From assembly GCA_946413695.1 (NCBI GenBank), contig CAMKLV010000003.1, positions 1 to 64,000 of the forward strand: a stretch of 64,000 nt of DNA, given 5' to 3'. A program made the translations under genes and the position numbers. Source of the DNA: Firm-04 sp946413695 (GTDB taxonomy: Bacteria > Bacillota > Clostridia > Oscillospirales > Ruminococcaceae). Shown here piece after piece: positions 8,392 to 16,091 of this stretch (position 1 is the stretch's first letter; each line of letters opens with the position of its first letter). The notes under the pieces were generated by a model, which ran no database searches, was not told the origin of the DNA, and was given only the letters and a program-made list of their open reading frames with translations.

Positions 8392-9471
8392 ATGCAGAAT
8401 GAGGAGCAGCTCCGGCGCGCGGAGCAGAAATATGACGAACTGACCGAGCGGCTGCAGGACGGCAGCATCGCAGCGGATCCTGCAAAGCTTGCATCGCTCA
8501 TGAAAGAATATAAACAGCTGACGCCGGTTGTGGAGGCGTACCGCAGCTGTATCGCCTGCCGTGATTCGGTCGCGGAACTCGATGCGCTGCTTGCCGATCC
8601 GGAGACCGATGCCGAATTCCGCAGCATGGCGCAGGAGGAGCGGCTTTCGGAGACCGCAAAGCTCGCAGCGCTTGAAACCGAAATCCAGAAGCTGCTGATG
8701 CCTGAGAATGAAGCTGACAGCCGCAATGTCATCGTTGAGATCCGCAGCGGCGCGGGCGGCGAGGAGGCTGCACTCTTTGCGCATTCGCTGCACCGGATGT
8801 ATTCGATGTATGCGGAGCGGCAGGGCTGGCAGCAGACCGTTATGAATCTCAGCGAGACCGAGCTCGGCGGCACAAAGGAAGTGACCTTTTCGCTCGCGGG
8901 CGACCATGTCTATGCGAAGATGAAATTCGAGAGCGGTGTCCACCGCGTGCAGCGCGTGCCGGAGACCGAATCGCAGGGCAGGGTGCACACCTCAACGGTG
9001 ACTGTCGCCGTTTTGCAGGAGGTCGAGGATGTTGAACTGGAGCTGAACCCGAATGATCTGCGGATTGATGTGTTCCGCTCGAGCGGCGCAGGCGGTCAGC
9101 ATATCAACAAAACCTCGTCCGCCATCCGCGTGACGCATATCCCGACCGGCATGGTTGTCGAGTGTCAGGATGAGCGTTCGCAGTATAAAAACAAGGACAG
9201 AGCGCTTGCCGTGCTGCGTGCGCGGCTCTATGCAAAGGCGCAGGCGGAGCAGGATGCGCAGGTCGCTGCGGAGCGCCGCGGACAGGTCGGCTCCGGTGAC
9301 CGCTCGGAAAAAATCCGCACCTATAATTTTCCGCAGTCGCGCCTGACCGATCACCGCATCGGCTTCTCGCTCTACCGCCTCGATGACGTCATGAACGGTG
9401 ATCTCGACGCTGTCTTTGATGCGCTGACGCAGGCGGAGCAGGCGGAGAAACTGGCAGGCGGCGCGGAGTAA
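8392..9471 (+). CDS. prfA: Peptide chain release factor 1
   Basis: A 359-residue class I release factor that reads UAA and UAG and triggers hydrolysis of peptidyl-tRNA on the ribosome. The catalytic loop GAGGQHINKTSSAIR (GGQ) and the codon-recognition tripeptide in the P-x-T position (VQRVPETESQGR) are both present, which marks it as RF1 and not RF2. The start at 8392 follows AAAGG by about 9 nt; the ATGs at 8365 and 8383 are too close to the transcription start or to the RBS. It is the first gene of a run with unrelated neighbours (9518, 9972, 10749), the last of which also acts in translation. Confidence 0.96.
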   Translation: MQNEEQLRRAEQKYDELTERLQDGSIAADPAKLASLMKEYKQLTPVVEAYRSCIACRDSVAELDALLADPETDAEFRSMAQEERLSETAKLAALETEIQKLLMPENEADSRNVIVEIRSGAGGEEAALFAHSLHRMYSMYAERQGWQQTVMNLSETELGGTKEVTFSLAGDHVYAKMKFESGVHRVQRVPETESQGRVHTSTVTVAVLQEVEDVELELNPNDLRIDVFRSSGAGGQHINKTSSAIRVTHIPTGMVVECQDERSQYKNKDRALAVLRARLYAKAQAEQDAQVAAERRGQVGSGDRSEKIRTYNFPQSRLTDHRIGFSLYRLDDVMNGDLDAVFDALTQAEQAEKLAGGAE

Positions 9472-9517
9472 AAACTGCGCACAGAGATAAAATATCAGAA
9501 TACAGAGGTGAACGTAT

Positions 9518-9979
9518 ATGCTGTCAAAGCCGGAAAACGGATGGACTGTATTTTCACTGGGCGATTATCAGGCAGAGGTCAGCTATCTGGTGGATATCCC
9601 GTTCGACTGGCTGATTTCCTGTAAAAACGCGCTGCAGCACAATATTCCCGCTTCGTTTTTTCTGGAGCTTGAGGGAGAATCCTGCATCGTGACTTCATAC
9701 GGATATGATACGCATATGATCATCCGAAATCATGATGACGAATACACGCTCAAAACCGTTCACGGTGTCAATTTCATGGATGTATCCGGAATGCTGCTGA
9801 AAGACATCAGGCTGTATTTTGATGACTGGGTGACATGGTACGATTTTGAACAGACAGAAGCCGATTTTGCACGCAGACGGGCTGCGCTGAAAGCCTTGAT
9901 CGAGGAAACGGAAACGTATCTCGCTGCCTGCGCGAAACGGTCGGAGAAGCCGGTGCAGAATTCGCCGGAGAATGCGTGA
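9518..9979 (+). CDS. Hypothetical protein
   Basis: A 153-residue soluble acidic protein preceded by AGAGGTGAA at a suitable distance. No motif was recognised. It has a mixed alpha/beta character with many aromatic residues (WTVFSLGDYQAEVSYLVDIPFDWL; YDFEQTEADFARRRAALKALIEE), and ends in a charged helix. It overlaps the following hydrolase gene by 8 nt, so the two are probably co-translated. Small acidic proteins of this look are sometimes immunity-type proteins, but nothing here supports that firmly. Confidence 0.6.
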   Translation: MLSKPENGWTVFSLGDYQAEVSYLVDIPFDWLISCKNALQHNIPASFFLELEGESCIVTSYGYDTHMIIRNHDDEYTLKTVHGVNFMDVSGMLLKDIRLYFDDWVTWYDFEQTEADFARRRAALKALIEETETYLAACAKRSEKPVQNSPENA

Positions 9980-10742
9980 TATTATGAGGTATCTGGAATA
10001 CGGCGGCAGCAATCAGAGAACCGTGATGCTGCTGCACGGCGGCGGTCTGGCACCGTGGAATTACCGGAAAGCGGCTGAGATGCTGCAAAGCGATTTTCGC
10101 GTGATCCTGCCGGTACTGGACGGTCACGCAGGCAGCGACTGCCATTTTACAACGATAGAAAACAGCGCCGCGGAGATGATTGCGTTTATCCGTGAAAAAT
10201 CTGGCGGAACGGTCGAGCTGCTCGGCGGATTGTCGCTCGGCGGTCAGATTCTGCTGGAGATGCTTTCGCAGCAGGGGGATATCTGCCGGCATGCACTGAT
10301 TGAAAGTGCAATGGTCATCCCTGCAAAGCTGACACATGCGCTTGCTGCGCCTGCGTTCGGGTGCAGCTATCCGCTGATCCGGCAAAAATGGTTTGCGAAA
10401 TTACAGTTCCGGCAGCTGCGGATGCATGCAGATTATTTTGCGGATTATTACCGCGATACCTGCGCGGTTGAAAAAGCGGACATGATCGCGTTTATGAAAG
10501 CGAATACATCGTATCAGCTGAAAAAATCCGCCGGAAATTGCTCGGCGGATGTACATATTTATTATGGTGAAAAGGAAGTTTCCGGCATACGGCGCTCTGC
10601 GGAACGCGTACACAGCGCAATGCCGGAGAGTGTTTTGACGGAACTGCCCGGCATGTATCACGGAGATTTTTCGATCAATCATCCGGAGCTGTATGTCAGG
10701 GCGATTCGTGAAATTTGCGGGGATTGCCCGCGAAAGGACTGA
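9972..10742 (+). CDS. Alpha/beta hydrolase
   Basis: A 256-residue alpha/beta-hydrolase-fold protein. The oxyanion-hole strand VMLLHGGGLAPWNY, the nucleophile elbow GGLSLGGQILLEM with Ser in G-x-S-x-G, a late acid region (YYGEKEVSG) and a closing histidine (PGMYHGDFSI) are in the expected order. No signal peptide. The start could be the ATG at 9972 or that at 9984, since GGAG at 9967-9970 lies too near the first and far from the second; coupling to the upstream stop may set initiation. Substrate unknown. Confidence 0.8.
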   Translation: MRDIMRYLEYGGSNQRTVMLLHGGGLAPWNYRKAAEMLQSDFRVILPVLDGHAGSDCHFTTIENSAAEMIAFIREKSGGTVELLGGLSLGGQILLEMLSQQGDICRHALIESAMVIPAKLTHALAAPAFGCSYPLIRQKWFAKLQFRQLRMHADYFADYYRDTCAVEKADMIAFMKANTSYQLKKSAGNCSADVHIYYGEKEVSGIRRSAERVHSAMPESVLTELPGMYHGDFSINHPELYVRAIREICGDCPRKD

Positions 10743-10748
10743 TACCAC

Positions 10749-11765
10749 TTGAAAACCAAGCTTTTACAGGAAAATGAGATCGAAGAAGCCGCGGCGCTGA
10801 TCCGGCAGGGCGAGCCTGTCGGGATGCCGACGGAAACGGTCTACGGGCTTGCCTGCGATGCCGGAAATCCCGATGCCGTGCGCAAGGTCTTTGCGGCAAA
10901 GGGGAGACCTGCGGACAATCCGCTGATTGTGCACATCGCCGATCTGGCGGACTGGGCGCCGCTTGTCAAAGAGATTCCGCCGCTGGCGCAGAAGCTCGCA
11001 GAGCGGTTCTGGCCCGGCCCGCTGACGATCATTCTGCCGCGCACGGAGCGTGTCCCTGCGGTGACGGCAGGCGGGCTGGATTCAGTCGGCGTGCGGTTTC
11101 CGGCGCATCCGGTGGCGCAGGCATTTATCAAAGCGTGCGGCGTGCCGATTGCGGCACCCTCGGGCAACCGCTCCGGCAGTCCGAGCCCGACCACCTCTGC
11201 GCATATGATGCAGGATATGGACGGGCGCATTCCGGCGATTGTCGAGGGCGGAAGCTGTCTCTGCGGCGTGGAATCGACGGTCATTGTCCTTGATGATGCG
11301 GAGACTGTCCGTGTGCTGCGGCCGGGATTTGTCACGCCGGAGCAGCTGCAGACCGTCGCTAAGCGCGTGATCGTCGATGATGCCGTGCTCGCGCAGATTT
11401 CACCGGATACGGTTGTGCGCTCGCCGGGCATGAAGTATAAGCATTACGCGCCGAATGCGCAGGTGACACTGGTGCAGGGCGACAGCGCGGCATTTTTGCG
11501 GTATATGCAGCCGCGGGTTGCAGAAGGCGTCTGTGCGCTGGTGTTCGATTCCGATGCAGAAGCGTGCAAAGCGCTGGGGATTCCCTATCAGACCTACGGC
11601 GATACCGATGAAGCGCGTGCGGCGGCATTCTTTGCGGCGCTGCGCGATGCCGATGCGGCACACATCACGCACCTCTATGTCCGTGCACCGCGGACAGACG
11701 GCGTCGGGCTGGCGGTTTATAACCGGCTGATCCGTGCCGCCGGATACGATGTCGAGCAGGCATAA
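10749..11765 (+). CDS. L-threonylcarbamoyladenylate synthase (Sua5/YwlC type)
   Basis: A 338-residue enzyme making threonylcarbamoyl-AMP from threonine, bicarbonate and ATP for the t6A37 modification of ANN-decoding tRNAs. The N-terminal YrdC domain shows PVGMPTETVYGLACDA, AAKGRPADNPLIVHI, FWPGPLTIIL, VGVRFPAHP and APSGNRSGSPSPT. The C-terminal domain with VRSPGMKYKHYAPNA is the extension that separates Sua5-type from short TsaC-type proteins. The start is TTG with AAAGGA upstream, 6 nt after the hydrolase stop. A hairpin lacking a T-run follows at 11770-11806. Confidence 0.93.
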   Translation: MKTKLLQENEIEEAAALIRQGEPVGMPTETVYGLACDAGNPDAVRKVFAAKGRPADNPLIVHIADLADWAPLVKEIPPLAQKLAERFWPGPLTIILPRTERVPAVTAGGLDSVGVRFPAHPVAQAFIKACGVPIAAPSGNRSGSPSPTTSAHMMQDMDGRIPAIVEGGSCLCGVESTVIVLDDAETVRVLRPGFVTPEQLQTVAKRVIVDDAVLAQISPDTVVRSPGMKYKHYAPNAQVTLVQGDSAAFLRYMQPRVAEGVCALVFDSDAEACKALGIPYQTYGDTDEARAAAFFAALRDADAAHITHLYVRAPRTDGVGLAVYNRLIRAAGYDVEQA

Positions 11766-11942
11766 AGGCGCAGCGGAACCCGGCCGCGTGTGCCGGATTC
11801 CGCTGCAAGGCAAAGCTTGAATGAAAAATGGAAGGCTTATGGGGAGTATGAGACTGCGGTCCTGCTCCCGTCAGCAGGGCGCACAGTTTAAAACGGGATA
11901 CCGCTGTTTCCTGTCAGGTGAAAACGCGGCTGCAGGGGATGC

Positions 11943-12851
11943 TTATTTGACGGTCACAACACCGCTGAGCGTGGTGTACTGATATGCGCCGGCTGTGACC
12001 TTGTCATCGTCATTGGAGTAGCAGCATTCCGTGCTGACGAACTCCGTCCATGTCGGATCAACAGCGAGCTTGAAGCAGTCGCCGGATTTTGCATCCTCGG
12101 GGATGGTGTAGCTGTAATTTGCGATGATGTAGCCGTTTTCGATGTTGAAGTCATTTGCCTCTGCGGCAACTACAATGCCCCTGTTGTCTTCGGCATTGGG
12201 ATTTGTGACGACACAGGAGTATTTTTCATTCCAGCCCAGATCCTCCGCGATGTTCGAGGTGAGGTCTGCCGGTGTCAGTGCCGGATCATGCGAGACTGTG
12301 AGCTGGAAACCTGCGAGCTTCGGGAGTCCTGCGACATAGACCGGAACCGTGACGGTTTCGCCTGCCTTGCCCGAAGCGCAGCCGATTTCGATATAGAGAC
12401 CGCGCAGCGCGAAAGGCTTGTCATTCTGTACATTCTTGCCGTAGTTTTCGATGTCCTCCGGGTTTTCGCTGACGGAGATCTGTCCGAAATGGCTGCCGTC
12501 CTCATAGGAGACGGTGCGGAACTCTGCCCAGAGCGGCTGACCGCCTGCGAGTGTCTGGCAGTAGTAGCTGAGGATGCTTGCGGCATCTTCGAGTCCGATT
12601 TCGCCGTCCATGTTGATATCGGCGGCCTGTGTGTCATCGGTGACAGCCTTGTCCGCATTGCCGGACATGGACTGAACATATAACTGCAGCGTATCCTGTG
12701 CATCGGCAGCATTCACAACCATATCATGATTGAGGTCGCCCATGAGCTGCACGGATGCTTCGGAAGCGGCAGAGGCGGAGATCAGGCTGCACATGCTCAA
12801 TGCAGCGGCAGAGGCGCAGACTGCGCCGATAATTCTGGCTGTTGCTTTCAT
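11943..12851 (-). CDS. Secreted dockerin plus cohesin-like protein, copy 1
   Basis: A 302-residue exported protein. Residues 1-30 are a signal peptide (ending SASAAS). Residues about 38-105 form a type I dockerin with two calcium loops, GDLNHDMVVNAADAQD and ADINMDGEIGLEDAAS, each followed by a helix; the module ends LAGGQPLWAEF. Residues about 150-302 look like a cohesin-type beta sandwich: AGETVTVPVYVAGLP, LAGFQLTVSHDP, GYIIANYSYTIPEDAKSG and a final strand LSGVVTVK. RBS AAGGAGC precedes the ATG. It is paralogous to the gene at 12922 and lies downstream of it. A protein with both docking modules would act as an adaptor or small scaffold outside the cell. The cohesin assignment is by pattern and needs structural support. 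Confidence 0.8.
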   Translation of the reverse strand: MKATARIIGAVCASAAALSMCSLISASAASEASVQLMGDLNHDMVVNAADAQDTLQLYVQSMSGNADKAVTDDTQAADINMDGEIGLEDAASILSYYCQTLAGGQPLWAEFRTVSYEDGSHFGQISVSENPEDIENYGKNVQNDKPFALRGLYIEIGCASGKAGETVTVPVYVAGLPKLAGFQLTVSHDPALTPADLTSNIAEDLGWNEKYSCVVTNPNAEDNRGIVVAAEANDFNIENGYIIANYSYTIPEDAKSGDCFKLAVDPTWTEFVSTECCYSNDDDKVTAGAYQYTTLSGVVTVK

Positions 12852-12921
12852 ATTCGATTGCTCCTTGGTTTCGGGGAGAGCGGTGCGGCGGGGAAATGAA
12901 CCGCACCGCTCAGGAATCTTG

Positions 12922-13842
12922 TTATTTTACAGTGACAATGCCGTCAAGCGAGGTGTACTGATAGGAACCGCTGTCGATCATCTTGGTATCGCTGACCTTG
13001 ACGAAGGTGCAGTCATTCGAGACGAACTTTGTCCAGCTCTGATCGACTGTGATTGCATAGCGGTCGCCGGATTTTGCGTTCTCCGGAATCTGGTAGCTGA
13101 ACTCCGCGAGCACGAAGCCGTCTGCGAGCGAGACATTCCATGCCTGCGCAGCGACAACAATGCCCTGATTGGTATCTGCCGCCGGATTGCAGATCGGCTC
13201 GTCATCCGGATTCCAGCCCTCCTGCTGGTTGATCTTGGATTCAATATCCAGCAGTTTCAGCGGCTGCTCGTGGAAGACCGAAAGCTGGAAACCTGCGAGC
13301 GCCGGAACGCCTGCGACATAGACCGGAACTGTGACGGTCTCGCCCGGCTTGCCGGATGCGCAGCCGATCTCGAGATACATGCCGCGCAGTGCAAAGGCAC
13401 GCTCGATCTGGATCGGGTTGCCGCTGTCATCGAGGAGCTTCTCGCCGGTTTCCGGATCATGGAGGTACATCGGCGCGAAGCCGTTGCCGTCCTGATAGGA
13501 GACCTTGCGGAATTCCGCCCAGAGCGGCTGACCGCCCGCGAGCGTCTGGCAGTAGTAGCTGAGAATGCCGGATGCATCCTCGATATCAATCTTGCCGTCC
13601 ATATTGATATCGGCGTTTTCTGTTTTCTCGGTAACGGCATCATCTGCGTTGCCTGCAACTGTGGAAACATAGACTGACAGCGTCTCCTGTGCGTCTGCTG
13701 CATCGACTTTCAGGTCATTGTTCATATCGCCCATGATGCGGAGCGAGGCGCCGGATTCGGCAGAGGCAGGAACAAGGCTGCACATGCTCAGCGCGATGGC
13801 AGATGCGCAGATGGTTCCGAGAATTCTGATAGATTTCTTCAT
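12922..13842 (-). CDS. Secreted dockerin plus cohesin-like protein, copy 2
   Basis: A 306-residue paralogue of the 11943 protein with the same order: signal peptide (CSLVPASAES), dockerin loops GDMNNDLKVDAADAQE and ADINMDGKIDIEDASG, the linker LAGGQPLWAEFRKVSYQDG, then a cohesin-like domain (GETVTVPVYVAGVPALAGFQ; GFVLAEFSYQIPENAKSG; SLDGIVTVK). The start at 13842 has AAGGAGAG about 10 nt upstream; a longer in-frame reading reaching 14034 has no RBS, lacks export features, and is rejected. It faces the sigma-factor gene across a 256-bp region with an inverted repeat, so shared control is likely. The two copies differ mainly in the region between the modules. Confidence 0.82.
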   Translation of the reverse strand: MKKSIRILGTICASAIALSMCSLVPASAESGASLRIMGDMNNDLKVDAADAQETLSVYVSTVAGNADDAVTEKTENADINMDGKIDIEDASGILSYYCQTLAGGQPLWAEFRKVSYQDGNGFAPMYLHDPETGEKLLDDSGNPIQIERAFALRGMYLEIGCASGKPGETVTVPVYVAGVPALAGFQLSVFHEQPLKLLDIESKINQQEGWNPDDEPICNPAADTNQGIVVAAQAWNVSLADGFVLAEFSYQIPENAKSGDRYAITVDQSWTKFVSNDCTFVKVSDTKMIDSGSYQYTSLDGIVTVK

Positions 13843-13967
13843 AGTAGATCTCTCCTTTTCAATGTCTGTGTTCGGGAAGACTTGAAACGTCTGCGGCGCG
13901 GCTGATACGGTTCCGCCCCGCTTGTCTCGGAAACAATAACAGGGCGGCAAATGTCTCAGAAAAAAAC

Positions 13968-14025
13968 GCAAATCGGCAAAACATACAAAGTAAATCCCGG
14001 GAAATTGTGCAGTCTGCCGATTTGC
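13968..14025. promoter_or_regulatory. Inverted repeat in divergent control region
   Basis: GCAAATCGGCA (13968-13978) and its exact complement TGCCGATTTGC (14015-14025) are separated by 36 bp that contain CCCGGG. It lies between the dockerin genes and the ECF sigma gene, the expected place for an operator. No convincing sigma-A promoter was found in 13843-14098, which would fit use of an alternative sigma factor. Confidence 0.5.
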
Positions 14026-14098
14026 AATGCACATCGGGACTTTTCACCCTGCGGATTGTTCCGTATATAGGGAAGATTCAGAAACGGAAGGAAGTGGG

Positions 14099-14581
14099 AT
14101 GATGCAGGATGATGCATTCACCTTACTTTATCAGAAATACGCAAATTTTGTATATAGTATTGCACTTTCCTATCTGAAGAATCCGGCGGAGGCTGAGGAT
14201 GTCACGGCAGATGTATTTGTCAAGCTGCTGGAATCCGATCTCAGCTTTCCGGAAGATACTGCGGCGCGTGCGTGGCTTGCGACCGTGACGCGGAATCATT
14301 GCAAAAACCTGCTCCGGCACTGGCTGCGGAACAAACGTGAGGCCGAGGAGGTCATGGAGCAGATTCCTGTCAGAGATCAGTCCGCGGAGCTGCGTTCCGT
14401 TATGGATGCACTCCTGAAGCTGCCGGAAAAATACCGGCTGCCGCTGATGCTTTTTGCGGTGGAGGGATATTCCGTGCGGGAAACCGCAGAGATTCTTCAT
14501 TTGAATGAAAGTACTGTCCGCACCCGGATTGCAAGGGCGCGGGATTTGATCCGAAAAGAAACGGGGGTGGAGAACGCATGA
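14099..14581 (+). CDS. ECF-type RNA polymerase sigma factor
   Basis: A 160-residue group IV sigma factor. Region 2 is LYQKYANFVYSIALSYLKNPAEAEDVTADVF, and region 4 is PEKYRLPLMLFAVEGYSVRETAEILHLNESTVRTRIARAR with a helix-turn-helix. Regions 1 and 3 are absent, as usual for the group. AAGGAAG precedes adjacent ATGs at 14099 and 14102; the earlier one is given. Its stop overlaps the start of the membrane protein at 14578 by 4 nt, the typical coupling of a sigma factor to its anti-sigma partner. It is divergent from the two dockerin genes, which are its obvious candidate targets. Confidence 0.9.
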   Translation: MMQDDAFTLLYQKYANFVYSIALSYLKNPAEAEDVTADVFVKLLESDLSFPEDTAARAWLATVTRNHCKNLLRHWLRNKREAEEVMEQIPVRDQSAELRSVMDALLKLPEKYRLPLMLFAVEGYSVRETAEILHLNESTVRTRIARARDLIRKETGVENA

Positions 14582-15738
14582 AACAGCAACAGCATGATGA
14601 TACAGCGCTGTATCGGGAGCTGCGCGGCGCATTCAGGATGTCGCCTGAGCAGAAGCTCCGTGTTGAGCAGGAGATCCGGCGCAGAACAAATGCCGCGATG
14701 ACCGCAAACGTGCAGACGGTCCGCGACAGTACACCGGAGATCAAAAAATCGCACGGTGCTTACTGGTATGCATCGCGTGTTCTTCCGATGGCAGCCTGTC
14801 TGGTGCTTGTCTGCGCCGGTGCGTTCTTCCTGCATCGCGGATTTACGGAACCGGCAGATTCACTGGAACAGCAGGACAGCGTGGAGATGGAGGAGATCCT
14901 TCCGGTCTCCACTGTCACCGCGACAGGTACGGCTGCAGCGGATACAACTGCAACAACTGCTTACACAACTGTATCGGGTCAGATTACAACTGCCGCTGAT
15001 CCGGTTCTGACAACTGCAGCACCGAACAAGAACACCGAAGCTGAAACCGAGGCTCCTGCCGAAACGCAGCCTGTGAACAGCGAATCGCCGGAGGACCGGA
15101 CAACCGCACAGAGTCAGACTTTACCGACAACACAGGATGTGACAACAGCGCATAAGACAACCACCGTTCCGACAACAACGAAAATCACGACAACGAAAGC
15201 AATCACAACAACCGTTACCACAACCACTGCAGTCACCGAGACCGAACCGCAGTTCCGGCTCGTGGATTCTGTCGGAGAGGCGAATATCACGATTCCGGAT
15301 GTGACCGCAAATGCCGGCGAGACCGTCTGTATACATCTGTTGGCACAGGAAGGCTTCACGGCGGCAGGCGCACAGTTCTCGTTCCGTCTGCAGAGCAGCG
15401 GCGATATACCGACACCGCCGCTCCGCCTCGAAACCCGTGCAATCGAGCGGATTCTGCTGGAACAGGGCGGCAGCGCACCGATCACAAATGTGGAGTCGGT
15501 TGTGTACCCGCAGGACAACGTGATCCTTGTGTATGCCGATACGGCAGAAATTGAGATTCCGGCCGGTACAGAGTTGATGAATATCTATCTGGATATCCCT
15601 GCGGATGTGCCCGCGGGAACCGTCTATCAGTTTGTGCCGGAGGATTTCAACAAGATCACAGGACATAGTGAAGCCGTGGATGACAGCGGCGCTTATACGC
15701 CGATCCGCGCTTATCTCGGCACGATTACCGTAAACTGA
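14578..15738 (+). CDS. Membrane protein with cohesin-like ectodomain, putative anti-sigma factor
   Basis: A 386-residue single-pass protein: cytosolic part 1-64 (YRELRGAFRMSPEQKLRVEQEI), one membrane helix about 66-86 (MAACLVLVCAGAFFL), a Thr/Ala-rich low-complexity linker about 105-224 typical of surface stalks, then a C-terminal beta domain about 225-386. That domain follows the cohesin pattern: ITIPDVTANAGETVCIHLLA, GAQFSFRLQSS, VYPQDNVILVYADTAEI, LMNIYLDIPADVPAGTVYQF and the closing strand LGTITVN. The 4-nt overlap with the sigma gene and the topology suggest that the short cytosolic part holds the sigma factor and the ectodomain senses a ligand; both points are inference, as no zinc anti-sigma motif is present. 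Confidence 0.75.
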   Translation: MKQQQHDDTALYRELRGAFRMSPEQKLRVEQEIRRRTNAAMTANVQTVRDSTPEIKKSHGAYWYASRVLPMAACLVLVCAGAFFLHRGFTEPADSLEQQDSVEMEEILPVSTVTATGTAAADTTATTAYTTVSGQITTAADPVLTTAAPNKNTEAETEAPAETQPVNSESPEDRTTAQSQTLPTTQDVTTAHKTTTVPTTTKITTTKAITTTVTTTTAVTETEPQFRLVDSVGEANITIPDVTANAGETVCIHLLAQEGFTAAGAQFSFRLQSSGDIPTPPLRLETRAIERILLEQGGSAPITNVESVVYPQDNVILVYADTAEIEIPAGTELMNIYLDIPADVPAGTVYQFVPEDFNKITGHSEAVDDSGAYTPIRAYLGTITVN

Positions 15739-15761
15739 ACAACAAAATTACAAAATAGCCC

Positions 15762-15790
15762 TTGACTTTCCGGTGAAAGTATAGTATACT
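15762..15790 (+). promoter_or_regulatory. Sigma-A promoter of rny
   Basis: TTGACT (15762-15767), exactly 17 bp, TATACT (15785-15790). Transcription should begin near 15797, about 295 nt before the rny start. Confidence 0.85.
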
Positions 15791-15796
15791 ATTGTT

Positions 15797-16091
15797 GTGT
15801 ATTATGCATTGCACCGGAAGTCGGGGGCTGTTTCTGTTTCAGCCTGTGCTTCCGATGGTGTTTTGCGGCAGATGCCGCTGTTGATCTTTTTTTATGCCTG
15901 TGCTCAGCCGCTTTCCGGCTGTGCAGGTTTCTGATAAGGATGTGCCGATGCGCAGAAATATACACATGCTGCCGGCGTGCATCCTGTATGATAAAAATAA
16001 AACTGAAATCTCCAACGGCGTGTTTCCTGCCGCAGAATCAAATGATAAATACAGAAATATCAATTTGAGAATGTTAGGAGGAAAGCACAGT
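15797..16091 (+). promoter_or_regulatory. Long structured 5' leader of the RNase Y mRNA
   Basis: About 295 untranslated nt. Three hairpins can be drawn: 15812-15860 (CACCGGAAG paired with CTTCCGATGGTG, with GGCTG/CAGCC inside), 15865-15878 (GCGGCAGATGCCGC) followed 8 nt later by seven T, and 15905-15921 (CAGCCG/CGGCTG). The second resembles a weak terminator. No known riboswitch class was recognised. The in-frame extension from 15894 lacks an RBS. Confidence 0.55.

Noticed and set aside
11770..11806. Hairpin after the Sua5-type gene as a terminator
   Set aside because: The 9-bp stem is good but no T-run follows on either strand, so it is not listed as a terminator.
13843..14034. N-terminal extension of the 12922 dockerin gene
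   Set aside because: It lacks an RBS, would bury the signal peptide, and runs through the control region of the sigma gene.
15894..16091. N-terminal extension of RNase Y
   Set aside because: No ribosome binding site, no conservation expected ahead of the membrane helix, and a strong RBS sits right before 16092.
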